Of a stretch of 23,641 bases of DNA, positions 1-7,365 are shown piece after piece; position 1 is the first letter of the stretch; every line of letters begins with the position of its first letter. Where the stretch lies: the NCBI GenBank assembly GCA_900544445.1, contig UQVK01000058.1:1-23641 (forward strand), given 5' to 3'. The stretch comes from an uncultured Lachnospiraceae bacterium (GTDB lineage: Bacteria; Bacillota; Clostridia; Lachnospirales; Lachnospiraceae). The translations under genes were made by a program, and so were the position numbers. The notes below the pieces were generated by a model. That model was not told the origin of the DNA. It saw only the letters and a program-made list of their open reading frames with translations, and searched no databases.

Positions 1-645
1 GCTTACTATCTGAAAGGCGTGATTGAGCTGGCTCAGGGAGATATGGAGGCGGCTTCCGCGGATTTTGATACGGCGGTATCCATTGATCCCCAGGATTATG
101 ATCTCAGGATCGATATCTTCTGCAGCTGCGCGGAAAACGGCCAGCAGGAGCTGGGACAGGGGTATCTTCAGACGGTTCTGGACGATGAGGACAGTAAACT
201 CAGTGATTATAACAGAGGCCGTATGAATTACTATCTGGGAAATTATGATACGGCGAGAAACGCGCTGGAAAGCGCCATGGATACGGACAGCTCCTCCGAG
301 GTGGTGAGTCTTCTGGGACAGACCTATGAGCAGCTGGGGGATTATAATTACGCGGCCAGCGTTTACAACAACTATCTGAGCCAGACGCCGGATGCCCGGA
401 TTTATAACCAGCTCGGCCTGTGTGATCTGCGTATCGGGGACTATGAGGCGGCTCTGACCGCCTTTCAGTCGGGGATCGCCATGGAGGGAAACCAGATCAT
501 GCAGACGCTGCGGTTCAATGAGATCGTCGCCTACGAGTATCTGGGACAGTTCGATCAGGCACGACTGAAAATGGAGGAATATCTGGCCCTGTATCCGGAT
601 GATACAAAGGCGCAGCGGGAATATGAATTCCTGCAGACCAGATAA
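1..645 (+). CDS. TPR-repeat protein, 3' part (5' end outside window)
   Basis: The reading frame is open from the first base, so the gene starts before the window; 214 residues are visible. The protein is a chain of helical pairs with tetratricopeptide spacing. Motifs such as YYLGNYDTARNALESAM, LGQTYEQLGDYNYAASVY and LGLCDLRIGDYEAALTAFQ show the usual Gly/Tyr/Ala positions, giving about five visible repeats. TPR arrays hold other proteins; nothing here names the partner. Similar proteins in Clostridia are often lipoproteins, but the N-terminus that would show this is missing. The ATG at position 19 is internal and lies inside a repeat, so it is not the start. No U-tailed terminator follows. 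A long imperfect inverted repeat at 653-714 begins 7 bases after the stop. Confidence 0.85.
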   Translation, partial: AYYLKGVIELAQGDMEAASADFDTAVSIDPQDYDLRIDIFCSCAENGQQELGQGYLQTVLDDEDSKLSDYNRGRMNYYLGNYDTARNALESAMDTDSSSEVVSLLGQTYEQLGDYNYAASVYNNYLSQTPDARIYNQLGLCDLRIGDYEAALTAFQSGIAMEGNQIMQTLRFNEIVAYEYLGQFDQARLKMEEYLALYPDDTKAQREYEFLQTR

Positions 646-652
646 TCCAATG

Positions 653-714
653 CGGCAGAATCTACAATATTTGGAACATGATTCGGACGAAAATACAATA
701 TGTAGTATCTGCCG
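653..714. promoter_or_regulatory. Pair of NrdR-box-like operators inside a larger inverted repeat
   Basis: Two 16-bp sites share the core TACAATAT: CTACAATATTTGGAAC at 662-677 and ATACAATATGTAGTAT at 693-708. Their start-to-start distance is 31 bp, three helical turns. Known NrdR box pairs upstream of ribonucleotide reductase genes have a similar consensus (roughly ACACWATATATWGTGT) and this 31-32 bp spacing. The second box ends 6 bases before the -35 element of nrdD. The outer arms CGGCAGAATCTAC (653-665) and GTAGTATCTGCCG (702-714) are inverted repeats with two mismatches. Reading them as NrdR sites is inference, but box, spacing and target gene agree. Confidence 0.75.
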
Positions 715-743
715 TTGACTTGAAGGGGGAAAGGTGCTACAAT
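715..743 (+). promoter_or_regulatory. Sigma-A promoter of nrdD
   Basis: TTGACT at 715-720 and TACAAT at 738-743 are separated by 17 bases. Transcription should begin near 750, leaving a leader of about 100 bases before nrdD. The NrdR-like boxes sit directly upstream. Confidence 0.8.
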
Positions 744-768
744 AGGTTCATCGCCCGTTTTATGGATG

Positions 769-794
769 AATGTCCATCCGTCAGGATGGACATT
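769..794 (+). promoter_or_regulatory. Perfect 11-bp hairpin in the nrdD leader
   Basis: AATGTCCATCC (769-779) and GGATGGACATT (784-794) pair perfectly around a GTCA loop. The hairpin begins about 20 bases after the predicted transcript start and is followed by TCTTTATC, which is too weak to be a standard terminator. It may stabilise the 5' end of the mRNA or act as an attenuator. The role is not shown by sequence. Confidence 0.6.
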
Positions 795-852
795 TCTTTA
801 TCATAAAAGGCACAGAATCCATTCAGGAAATCAAATACAAGGGGGAAAGCTC

Positions 853-3261
853 ATGTTCCAGGTCATTAAGAGAAACGGAGACAAGGCGGATTTCACGCTT
901 ACCAAAATCGGAGACGCCATAAGGAAAGCCTTTGACGCCACGGATACGCAGTACAACAATGATATCATTGATCTGCTGTCTCTGCGCGTGACGGCAGATT
1001 TTCAGGATAAGGTGGAAGAAGGAGCCGTGCATGTGGAGGACATTCAGGACAGTGTGGAGAAGGTCCTTGAGCAGGCGGGCTACGCGGAAGTGGCCAAGGC
1101 TTACATTCTGTACCGCAAGCAGCGGGAAAAAATGCGGAACATGAAGTCCACGATCCTGGATTATAAAGAAGTGGTCAACGGTTATGTGAAGGTGGAAGAC
1201 TGGCGCGTGAAGGAGAACTCCACCGTTACCTATTCCGTGGGTGGATTGATCCTGAGCAATTCCGGGGCTGTGACTGCCAATTACTGGCTTTCCGAGGTGT
1301 ACGATGAGGAGATCGCCCAGGCGCACAGAAATGCGGATATCCACATCCATGACCTGTCCATGCTGACCGGCTACTGCGCGGGCTGGTCCTTAAAGCAGCT
1401 CATTCAGGAGGGACTTGGAGGCATTCCCGGCAAGATCACTTCTGCTCCCGCAAAGCATCTTTCCGTGCTGTGCAACCAGATGGTGAATTTCCTCGGCATC
1501 ATGCAGAACGAATGGGCCGGTGCACAGGCTTTTTCCTCCTTTGATACCTATCTTGCTCCTTTCGTGAAGGCGGATCATCTGACCTATCCGGAGGTGAAGA
1601 AGTGCATCGAATCCTTTATTTACGGCGTGAACACTCCCAGCCGCTGGGGTACGCAGGCGCCATTTTCCAACATCACTCTGGACTGGACCGTTCCGGACGA
1701 CCTGGCGGAGCTTCCGGCCATCGTGGGCGGAAAGGAAATGGATTTCTGCTATAAGGACTGCAAGAAGGAAATGGACATGGTCAACAAGGCGTTCATTGAG
1801 ATCATGATCGAAGGAGACGCCAACGGACGGGGCTTCCAGTATCCGATCCCCACCTATTCCATTACCAGAGATTTTGACTGGTCCGATACGGAAAACAACC
1901 GTCTGCTCTTTGAAATGACGGCGAAATACGGCACGCCCTATTTCAGCAATTACATCAACTCCGACATGAAGCCCAGCGATGTGCGTTCCATGTGCTGCCG
2001 CCTGCGTCTGGACTTAAGAGAACTGAGAAAGAAAACCGGCGGATATTTCGGTTCCGGCGAGAGCACCGGGAGCGTGGGCGTGGTGACCATCAACATGCCC
2101 AGAATCGCATACCTGTCCGCAGATGAAGAGGAATTTTACAGGCGCCTTGACCACATGATGGACATTGCAGCCCGTTCCCTGAAGATCAAGAGGGAAGTGA
2201 TCACCCGGCTTCTGAACGAGGGCCTGTATCCCTATACAAAGCGTTATCTGGGAAGCTTCGACAATCATTTTTCTACCATCGGCCTGATCGGCATGAACGA
2301 GGTGGGACTGAACGCCAACTGGCTGAGAGCCGATATGTCCAGTGAAAAGACGCAGAAGTTCACCATTGAGGTGCTCAACCACATGAGAGAGCGTCTCTCC
2401 GACTATCAGGAGCAGTATGGCGACCTTTACAATCTGGAGGCCACTCCTGCGGAGAGCACAACATACCGTCTGGCGAAGCACGACCGGAAGAGATGGCCCG
2501 GCATCAAAACCGCGGGCAAGGAGGGAGATACCCCTTATTACACCAACTCCTCCCATCTGCCGGTGGACTATACCGTGGACATTTTTGACGCTCTGGATAT
2601 TCAGGACGAGATGCAGACCCTGTATACCTCAGGAACCGTGTTCCATGCCTTCCTTGGCGAAAAGCTTCCCGACTGGAAGGCGGCCGCCAATCTGGTGCGC
2701 ACCATCGCGGAAAACTATAAGCTGCCTTACTATACCATGTCTCCCACCTACTCCATCTGCCCGGAGCACGGGTATCTGACCGGAGAGCAGAAGGTCTGCC
2801 CGAAATGCGGCAGGGTAACGGAGGTATGGAGCCGCATCACCGGCTACTATCGGCCTGTCCAGAACTGGAACGATGGAAAGGTCCAGGAATTCCAGAACCG
2901 GACCGAGTACGATGTTTCAAAGTCCGTTCTGAAGCACAAGGGTCCCCGTGTGGTTGACATTTCCGATTTTGAGAAGAGGGAGCCGGCTGTGCAGGAACAG
3001 CATCCCGATGTGGTGAAGTACCTGTTCACCACGAAGACCTGTCCCAACTGCCGTCTGGCAAAGGAGTATCTGAAGGATATGGACTATATTCCGGTGGATG
3101 CCCAGGAGAACGCGGAGCTGGCGCAGAAATTCGGCGTGATGCAGGCCCCCACGCTGGTGGTTGCGGACGGCGATTCCTTCACCCGGTACGCGAACGCGTC
3201 CAATATCCGGAGGTATGCGCAGGAGAACGCAGGTTTAAGGCCGGATGTGGTGAATGCGTGA
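853..3261 (+). CDS. nrdD: Class III anaerobic ribonucleoside-triphosphate reductase with C-terminal redoxin domain
   Basis: This cytoplasmic glycyl-radical enzyme reduces ribonucleoside triphosphates to deoxyribonucleotides without oxygen. The protein has 802 residues. Residues 1-95 form an ATP-cone (allosteric) domain. The catalytic barrel carries adjacent cysteines C381-C382 in RSMCCRLRLDL. A metal-binding C-terminal site includes C636, C649 and C652. The radical glycine is G664 in SRITGYYRPVQNWNDGK. Residues from about 720 to 802 form an extra thioredoxin/glutaredoxin-like domain with a CPNC motif (C730, C733), absent from the classic E. coli enzyme; it probably supplies electrons in cis. 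The ATG at 853 was chosen because GGGGGAAAG at 841-849 is its ribosome binding site; the in-frame ATG at 766 lies in the leader hairpin region. The activase gene nrdG is not adjacent on either side. Control is probably by NrdR. Confidence 0.95.
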   Translation: MFQVIKRNGDKADFTLTKIGDAIRKAFDATDTQYNNDIIDLLSLRVTADFQDKVEEGAVHVEDIQDSVEKVLEQAGYAEVAKAYILYRKQREKMRNMKSTILDYKEVVNGYVKVEDWRVKENSTVTYSVGGLILSNSGAVTANYWLSEVYDEEIAQAHRNADIHIHDLSMLTGYCAGWSLKQLIQEGLGGIPGKITSAPAKHLSVLCNQMVNFLGIMQNEWAGAQAFSSFDTYLAPFVKADHLTYPEVKKCIESFIYGVNTPSRWGTQAPFSNITLDWTVPDDLAELPAIVGGKEMDFCYKDCKKEMDMVNKAFIEIMIEGDANGRGFQYPIPTYSITRDFDWSDTENNRLLFEMTAKYGTPYFSNYINSDMKPSDVRSMCCRLRLDLRELRKKTGGYFGSGESTGSVGVVTINMPRIAYLSADEEEFYRRLDHMMDIAARSLKIKREVITRLLNEGLYPYTKRYLGSFDNHFSTIGLIGMNEVGLNANWLRADMSSEKTQKFTIEVLNHMRERLSDYQEQYGDLYNLEATPAESTTYRLAKHDRKRWPGIKTAGKEGDTPYYTNSSHLPVDYTVDIFDALDIQDEMQTLYTSGTVFHAFLGEKLPDWKAAANLVRTIAENYKLPYYTMSPTYSICPEHGYLTGEQKVCPKCGRVTEVWSRITGYYRPVQNWNDGKVQEFQNRTEYDVSKSVLKHKGPRVVDISDFEKREPAVQEQHPDVVKYLFTTKTCPNCRLAKEYLKDMDYIPVDAQENAELAQKFGVMQAPTLVVADGDSFTRYANASNIRRYAQENAGLRPDVVNA

Positions 3262-3291
3262 GTGAATATATCATATAGCGAGAATATTTTT

Positions 3292-3332
3292 CAATCAAAA
3301 AACGGTGCGGAATCTGCGCCGTTTTTTGATTG
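3292..3332 (+). terminator. Strong, probably bidirectional terminator after nrdD
   Basis: The arms CAATCAAAAAACGG and CCGTTTTTTGATTG pair perfectly, with further G-C and wobble pairs inside and a short GAATC loop. The run of six T follows the GC-rich part on the plus strand, and six A precede it, so the element could work in both directions. It separates nrdD from the alcohol dehydrogenase gene. Confidence 0.9.
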
Positions 3333-3357
3333 TGGAAATTCCATTTATGTAAGCCCC

Positions 3358-3386
3358 TTGAATTCGGGTTCGGCCTATGGCAAAAT
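3358..3386 (+). promoter_or_regulatory. Probable promoter of the alcohol dehydrogenase gene
   Basis: TTGAAT at 3358-3363 and CAAAAT at 3381-3386 are 17 bases apart, just after the nrdD terminator and about 60 bases before the start codon. The -10 box is imperfect. Confidence 0.5.
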
Positions 3387-3444
3387 GAAGGCAGAAAACA
3401 GCTGAAATAAACAATCAGAGGATATGAAAGGAAGTAATCCAACC

Positions 3445-4596
3445 ATGATGCTGTACATGCCGACCAAAGTGTATCAGGAGAAAAAATGTGTGGAAAACCA
3501 CAGCAGGGAACTGGCTGCCCTGGGGACAAGGGCGCTGATCGTGACGGGAAAGCATTCCTCCCGGATCAACGGCTCCCTGGATGATGTGAAAAATGCGCTG
3601 GACAGGGAGAAAATTCCCTATACTGTCTTTGACGAAGTGGAAGAAAATCCTTCTGTGGAAACGGTGAAGAAGGCGGCTTCGCTGGGGATTTCCGCAGGTG
3701 CGGATTTCGTCGTCGGAATCGGCGGCGGCTCTCCGATGGACGCGGCAAAGGCCGTCGCCCTTCTCATAGCCAATCCGGGGCGGGATACGGATTTCCTTTA
3801 TCAGAAAGTCAGGCCGGAGGGCGGTGTACGTCCGGCGGTTCCGGTGGCGGAAGTGCCCACAACGGCGGGCACGGGCTCCGAGGTTACGCCCTATGCCATT
3901 CTGACGAAAAATGTGCTTCCGGAAATTGTGCTCACCACCGCGCCCGGAGCGGATGTGCGCCATGATTTTCCCCATCTGGAAAGGAAAACCAAACAGAGCA
4001 TCAGCCACCACATTTTCCCGGCGCTGGCGCTGGTGGACATTTCCTATCTGCAGACTGCGTCCAGAAACGGCTGCGTCCATACGGCGGTGGACACGCTGGC
4101 CCATCTGATTGAGAGCCACCTGAATGCGAATACCACCGATTACAGCCGTTTTTACAGCGAGATGGGCCTGCGTACCTGGGCGAAGGTGAAGGACCGGCTT
4201 CTGCGTTATGAGATCGGAGAGGAAGAACGCCGCCTTCTGATGAACGCCTGTACGCTGGGCGGCATGGCAATCGCCCATACCGGTACCAGTCTGCCCCACG
4301 GCCTGAGTTATCCGGTTACCTGTGAGATGGGCCTGCCCCATGGAAAGGCGGTGGGAATCTTCCTGCCCGGATTCCTGCGCTGCTACGGCGACAGGGAGGA
4401 GGCCATGCGCGTGCTCTCTTTGCTGGAGTTTGGAAGCGAGCAGAGCTTCTCGGAATACATCCGCGCGCTTCTGGGGGAGGTTTCCATTCCCGACGAATTG
4501 TGGGAGCGGGATGTGAACGAGCTTCTGGAAAATCCGCGGAAGCTGAAGAATTATCCCTTCCAGCTGGATCATGACCGGCTGTGGGCCATGCGGTAA
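3445..4596 (+). CDS. Iron-containing (group III) alcohol dehydrogenase
   Basis: The protein has 383 residues, a normal length for this NAD(P)-dependent cytoplasmic dehydrogenase family, which interconverts alcohols and aldehydes or ketones. The nucleotide-binding motif GIGGGSPMDAAKA and the family signature PTTAGTGSEVTPYA are intact. The four metal ligands appear as D216 and H220 in VDTLAHLIESH, H285 in LPHGLSY and H299 in LPHGKAVG, with the same D+4 and H+14 spacing as in FucO-type enzymes, so an active iron enzyme is likely. The substrate cannot be read from the sequence. The ATG at 3445 is preferred over the one at 3424: AAAGGAAG lies about 10 bases before it, while the earlier ATG has its purine-rich stretch too close. 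It stands alone between its own promoter and a downstream hairpin. Confidence 0.93.
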   Translation: MMLYMPTKVYQEKKCVENHSRELAALGTRALIVTGKHSSRINGSLDDVKNALDREKIPYTVFDEVEENPSVETVKKAASLGISAGADFVVGIGGGSPMDAAKAVALLIANPGRDTDFLYQKVRPEGGVRPAVPVAEVPTTAGTGSEVTPYAILTKNVLPEIVLTTAPGADVRHDFPHLERKTKQSISHHIFPALALVDISYLQTASRNGCVHTAVDTLAHLIESHLNANTTDYSRFYSEMGLRTWAKVKDRLLRYEIGEEERRLLMNACTLGGMAIAHTGTSLPHGLSYPVTCEMGLPHGKAVGIFLPGFLRCYGDREEAMRVLSLLEFGSEQSFSEYIRALLGEVSIPDELWERDVNELLENPRKLKNYPFQLDHDRLWAMR

Positions 4597-4663
4597 GAGC
4601 GTGACGCTGGCTTTCGAATCTTTCAGTGTCAGCCGTGTGGAACAACAGCATATTATTCAGTCA

Positions 4664-4688
4664 GGTCTGCGCATGAACTGCGCAGACC
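4664..4688 (+). terminator. 10-bp perfect hairpin after the dehydrogenase gene, possible terminator
   Basis: GGTCTGCGCA and TGCGCAGACC pair perfectly around TGAAC. No T-run follows, so intrinsic termination would be weak. The position, 67 bases after a stop codon and 27 bases before the next promoter, fits a transcript-end hairpin. Confidence 0.45.
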
Positions 4689-4715
4689 CTACGGAAACGA
4701 ACCGGTAGAAATCGA

Positions 4716-4745
4716 TTGACATTTCAGGCCCCTATGTCTTATGAT
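4716..4745 (+). promoter_or_regulatory. Promoter of the Rpn nuclease gene
   Basis: Consensus TTGACA at 4716-4721 and TATGAT at 4740-4745 are separated by 18 bases. Transcription from here gives a leader of about 140 bases before the nuclease start at 4890. Apart from the hairpin at 4664-4688 and this promoter, I see nothing else in the 293-base gap 4597-4889. Confidence 0.75.
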
Positions 4746-4889
4746 AGTTTCATCAAAAACATATCTGACGATCTGCGTTATTCTTTTGGCGAGTCTGCCG
4801 TATTTACACAGAGGTTGGAAAACAACAGAAAAAAGGAAAACGGCAGGGGCAGTTTCTGCATGCCTGCCGGGAAAGGGAGGCTGTAGAAA

Positions 4890-5870
4890 ATGGGTGAAAA
4901 GAATGATGCCATTCTGCGTTATCTGGAGGACAATGCCAGATTTGCCGATCTGATGAACGGCGCCGTATTCGGCGGCATTCAGGCGGTTGATCCGGAACAG
5001 CTTGAGGACGCATCGGAGCATTATACCGAAAAGGAAGGAAAGGGGCGGAACATAGGGTACCGTAGCCGTACGAGAGATATTATTCGGCGGGTCAGAAACG
5101 GAGGGAGTATTCTGCGGCTGGTGGCACTGGAAGCGCAGGAGACGGTAGATTACGGAATGCCGCTTCGCTGCATGAACTATGACGTGCAGGAATACTCGCG
5201 TCAGGCAAGGGCACTTCAGAAGAAGAATGAGAAAAGAAAGGGCTATCAAAACGCCTCAGAACGGCTCGGACGGATACGGAGCATGGACCGGCTGCTTCCT
5301 GTCTATACCGTGTGCCTGTATCACGGAGCAGATCCCTGGGACGGTCCTTTGTGCCTGAGCGATATGATGCAGTTTGAAAAGGAGGATGCTTTTCGCAGCT
5401 TATTCTGTGATTATCCGATGATCCTGATTCGGGCGGATGAGCCGATGGATTATGGAGCATTCCGGACTTCTCTGAGAGAACTGCTTGCAGTGCTGCCCTT
5501 TCGGAAGGACCGAAAGGAAATGCGGAAGTTGATCAGGGAGCAGGAAGCCTACCGAAAACTGGACAGAGACACGCTGGAAGCGATTGCGGTGATGACGGAC
5601 AACAGAAAACTTTTAGAGAAGGCGGAGAACTACCGGAATGAGAAAGGGGAATACAATATGCATGAGGAAATGGGAAGCTTTTTTATGGATGGAGTAGAAG
5701 AAGGAAGAGAAGAAGGAATTCGGGCGATAATTCTGGATAATATGGAGAATGGAAGCAGCCGGGAGCAGATACAGAAAAAACTGGAAAGGTACTTTGGAAT
5801 GTCGGAAAAAGGGGCGTCAGAATATCTGGAGCACTTTTTACAGGAAGAGGAGTGTCTATCTGCAATTTAA
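4890..5870 (+). CDS. Rpn-family recombination-promoting nuclease / Transposase_31-like protein
   Basis: The protein has 326 residues and resembles the Rpn (YhgA-like, Transposase_31) group of PD-(D/E)XK nucleases. These are common in Clostridia, often annotated as putative transposases, and promote RecA-independent recombination in E. coli. The core follows the family pattern: an N-terminal segment YLEDNARFADLMNGAVFGG, then D63 in SRTRDIIRR and E81-x-Q83 in LEAQETVDYGMP, the likely metal-binding residues, followed by MNYDVQEYSRQ. The C-terminal third is charged and helical and contains GVEEGREEG, also typical. The start has GGGAGG at 4875-4880, nine bases upstream. It has its own promoter and no terminal repeats, so it is not itself a mobile element. 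It sits between metabolic genes, as these genes often do. Confidence 0.85.
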   Translation: MGEKNDAILRYLEDNARFADLMNGAVFGGIQAVDPEQLEDASEHYTEKEGKGRNIGYRSRTRDIIRRVRNGGSILRLVALEAQETVDYGMPLRCMNYDVQEYSRQARALQKKNEKRKGYQNASERLGRIRSMDRLLPVYTVCLYHGADPWDGPLCLSDMMQFEKEDAFRSLFCDYPMILIRADEPMDYGAFRTSLRELLAVLPFRKDRKEMRKLIREQEAYRKLDRDTLEAIAVMTDNRKLLEKAENYRNEKGEYNMHEEMGSFFMDGVEEGREEGIRAIILDNMENGSSREQIQKKLERYFGMSEKGASEYLEHFLQEEECLSAI

Positions 5871-5892
5871 TCTTTCCTTGCCCCTGTAAATA

Positions 5893-5901
5893 TGTTACAA
5901 T
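5893..5901 (+). promoter_or_regulatory. Extended -10 promoter for the pyrF operon
   Basis: TGTTACAAT contains a TG dinucleotide one base before TACAAT (5896-5901), the extended -10 form. The -35 region (TTTCCT at 5873-5878) is poor. Transcription would start near 5908, 44 bases before pyrF. No clear terminator separates it from the nuclease gene, so readthrough is possible. Confidence 0.5.
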
Positions 5902-5951
5902 TCTGCACAGATAACAGGGCCAGATCGCCCCATCAGAAAGGAACCGGAATT

Positions 5952-6890
5952 ATGATTAATACACTTGTGGAAAAGATTCAAAAGACCAACGCCCCCATCG
6001 TCGTGGGGCTGGACCCGATGCTGAAGTACATCCCGGAGCAGATTCAGAAAGCGGCATTCGCGGAGTATGGAGAGACTCTGAAGGGAGCCGCGGAAGCCAT
6101 CTGGCAGTTCAATAAGGGAATTGTGGATGCGGTAGCGGATCTGATCCCGGCGGTAAAGCCGCAGGTCGCCATGTATGAGCAGTTCGGCGTGGAAGGCATG
6201 ATCGCCTATCAGAAGACCGTGGATTACTGCAAGGAAAAGGGCCTGGTGGTGATCGGCGATGTGAAGAGAGGAGATATCGGCTCCACCTCAGAGGCCTATG
6301 CGGTGGGCCATCTGGGAAGAGTCCAGGTGGGCGAAAACCGTATCCCTGCCTTCAACGAGGATTTTGTTACGGTAAATCCCTACCTCGGTTCCGACGGCAT
6401 CAAGCCCTTCCTGAAGATCTGCAGGGAAGAACACAAGGGCATTTTCGTTCTGGTGAAAACCTCCAATCCCAGCAGCGGAGAGTTCCAGGACAGGCTGATC
6501 GACGGAAAGCCCCTGTATGAGCTGGTCGGCGAAAAGGTGGCCGAATGGGGCGACGAGGTGATGGGCTGCTCCTACAGCTATGTGGGAGCCGTTTTCGGGG
6601 CCACCTATCCGGAGATGGTGCCCGTGATGCGTAAAATCATGCCCAAGGCTTACTTCCTGGTACCCGGTTACGGCGCGCAGGGCGCAAAGGGTGCGGATCT
6701 GGTGGATTTCTTCAACCCGGACGGCCTGGGAGCCATCGTCAATTCCTCCAGAGGAATCATTGCGGCCTGGCAGCAGGAAAAATACGTGAAGTTCGGAGCG
6801 GAATGCTATGCGGACGCATCCAGGCAGGCGGTGAAGGACATGATCGAGGACATTTCCGGAGCGCTCGCCGCTACAAAGAAGGGCATCTGA
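5952..6890 (+). CDS. pyrF: Orotidine 5'-phosphate decarboxylase, long form
   Basis: The enzyme removes CO2 from orotidine monophosphate to give UMP, the last step of de novo pyrimidine synthesis. The protein has 312 residues and belongs to the longer PyrF subfamily (about 270-310 residues) rather than the 230-residue B. subtilis type. The substrate motif VGLDPML lies near the N-terminus. The catalytic array is D103-x-K105-x-x-D108 in IGDVKRGDIGST. The phosphate-gripping end is seen in VPGYGAQGAKGADL and NSSRGI. The ATG at 5952 was chosen because AAAGGA at 5937-5942 precedes it by nine bases; an in-frame upstream ATG at 5892 overlaps the -10 region. pyrE follows in the same run, with one small gene between them. 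Confidence 0.96.
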   Translation: MINTLVEKIQKTNAPIVVGLDPMLKYIPEQIQKAAFAEYGETLKGAAEAIWQFNKGIVDAVADLIPAVKPQVAMYEQFGVEGMIAYQKTVDYCKEKGLVVIGDVKRGDIGSTSEAYAVGHLGRVQVGENRIPAFNEDFVTVNPYLGSDGIKPFLKICREEHKGIFVLVKTSNPSSGEFQDRLIDGKPLYELVGEKVAEWGDEVMGCSYSYVGAVFGATYPEMVPVMRKIMPKAYFLVPGYGAQGAKGADLVDFFNPDGLGAIVNSSRGIIAAWQQEKYVKFGAECYADASRQAVKDMIEDISGALAATKKGI

Positions 6891-6910
6891 AGCCCGGAAA
6901 GACGGATGCA

Positions 6911-7282
6911 ATGACCTTTTACGAACTGATGTTAAAATCATTGTCCGATATGCTGGAAGACGGCGAATCCCTGCAATGCTCCATATACGGGACACTGTAT
7001 CAGAAAAGCCGTCATGCTTTCGGGTATTTTGGCCTGACCGAAACCAGCCTGCTGATTGTTCTTTTGCTGGGGGATTCCAGGGAAATCGGCTATTCTGGTC
7101 GTATTCCACTGAGCAGGATCCGTAAGGTGAGGGTGAAAAACAGCCTGATTCCTCTTCAGCGCAGGATCTTCATTGATTTGGATCATGGTGAAACTGTGAA
7201 AATAAGGGTATCAGGTAAGGTATATGGTTTCAAAACACAGGCAGAAAATCTGGACGCCTTTTTGAAACGCATCAAAAGGTGA
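6911..7282 (+). CDS. Hypothetical protein, PH-like fold suspected
   Basis: I do not recognise the family. The 123-residue protein begins with a helical stretch (MTFYELMLKSLSDML). A beta-rich pattern follows: GYFGLTETSLLIVLLL, EIGYSGRIPLSRIRKVRVKN and RRIFIDLDHGETVKIRVSG, ending in a helix NLDAFLKRIK. This layout, especially 'LTETSLLI ... IPLSRIRKV', resembles bacterial PH-like or GRAM-like domains, but that is inference. There is no signal peptide; the LLIVLLL stretch is too short for a clear membrane segment. GGAAAG at 6896-6901 serves as ribosome binding site. The gene starts 20 bases after pyrF and ends 83 bases before pyrE, so it is very probably co-transcribed with pyrimidine genes. A role in that pathway is not implied by its sequence. 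Confidence 0.7.
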   Translation: MTFYELMLKSLSDMLEDGESLQCSIYGTLYQKSRHAFGYFGLTETSLLIVLLLGDSREIGYSGRIPLSRIRKVRVKNSLIPLQRRIFIDLDHGETVKIRVSGKVYGFKTQAENLDAFLKRIKR

Positions 7283-7365
7283 CGGAAAATCCCGGATTTG
7301 CGGGAAGAAACCGGGGCTGAAAGAAATATGGCTGAAAAAACGGGAAATACGGAGGTTTGAAAGAT

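Noticed and set aside
3415..4572. Long minus-strand frame opposite the alcohol dehydrogenase gene
   Set aside because: It mirrors a clear dehydrogenase gene, has no family features, and is rich in His/Arg/Gly as expected for an antisense frame of GC-biased coding DNA.
4734..4886. 50-codon open frame ahead of the Rpn nuclease gene
   Set aside because: Its ATG lies inside the spacer of the TTGACA/TATGAT promoter, so that transcript would not include the start. It has no ribosome binding site and no recognisable sequence.
5902..5951. PyrR-type attenuator in the pyrF leader
   Set aside because: The leader after the extended -10 is about 45 bases. It shows no convincing terminator/antiterminator pair or PyrR binding loop.
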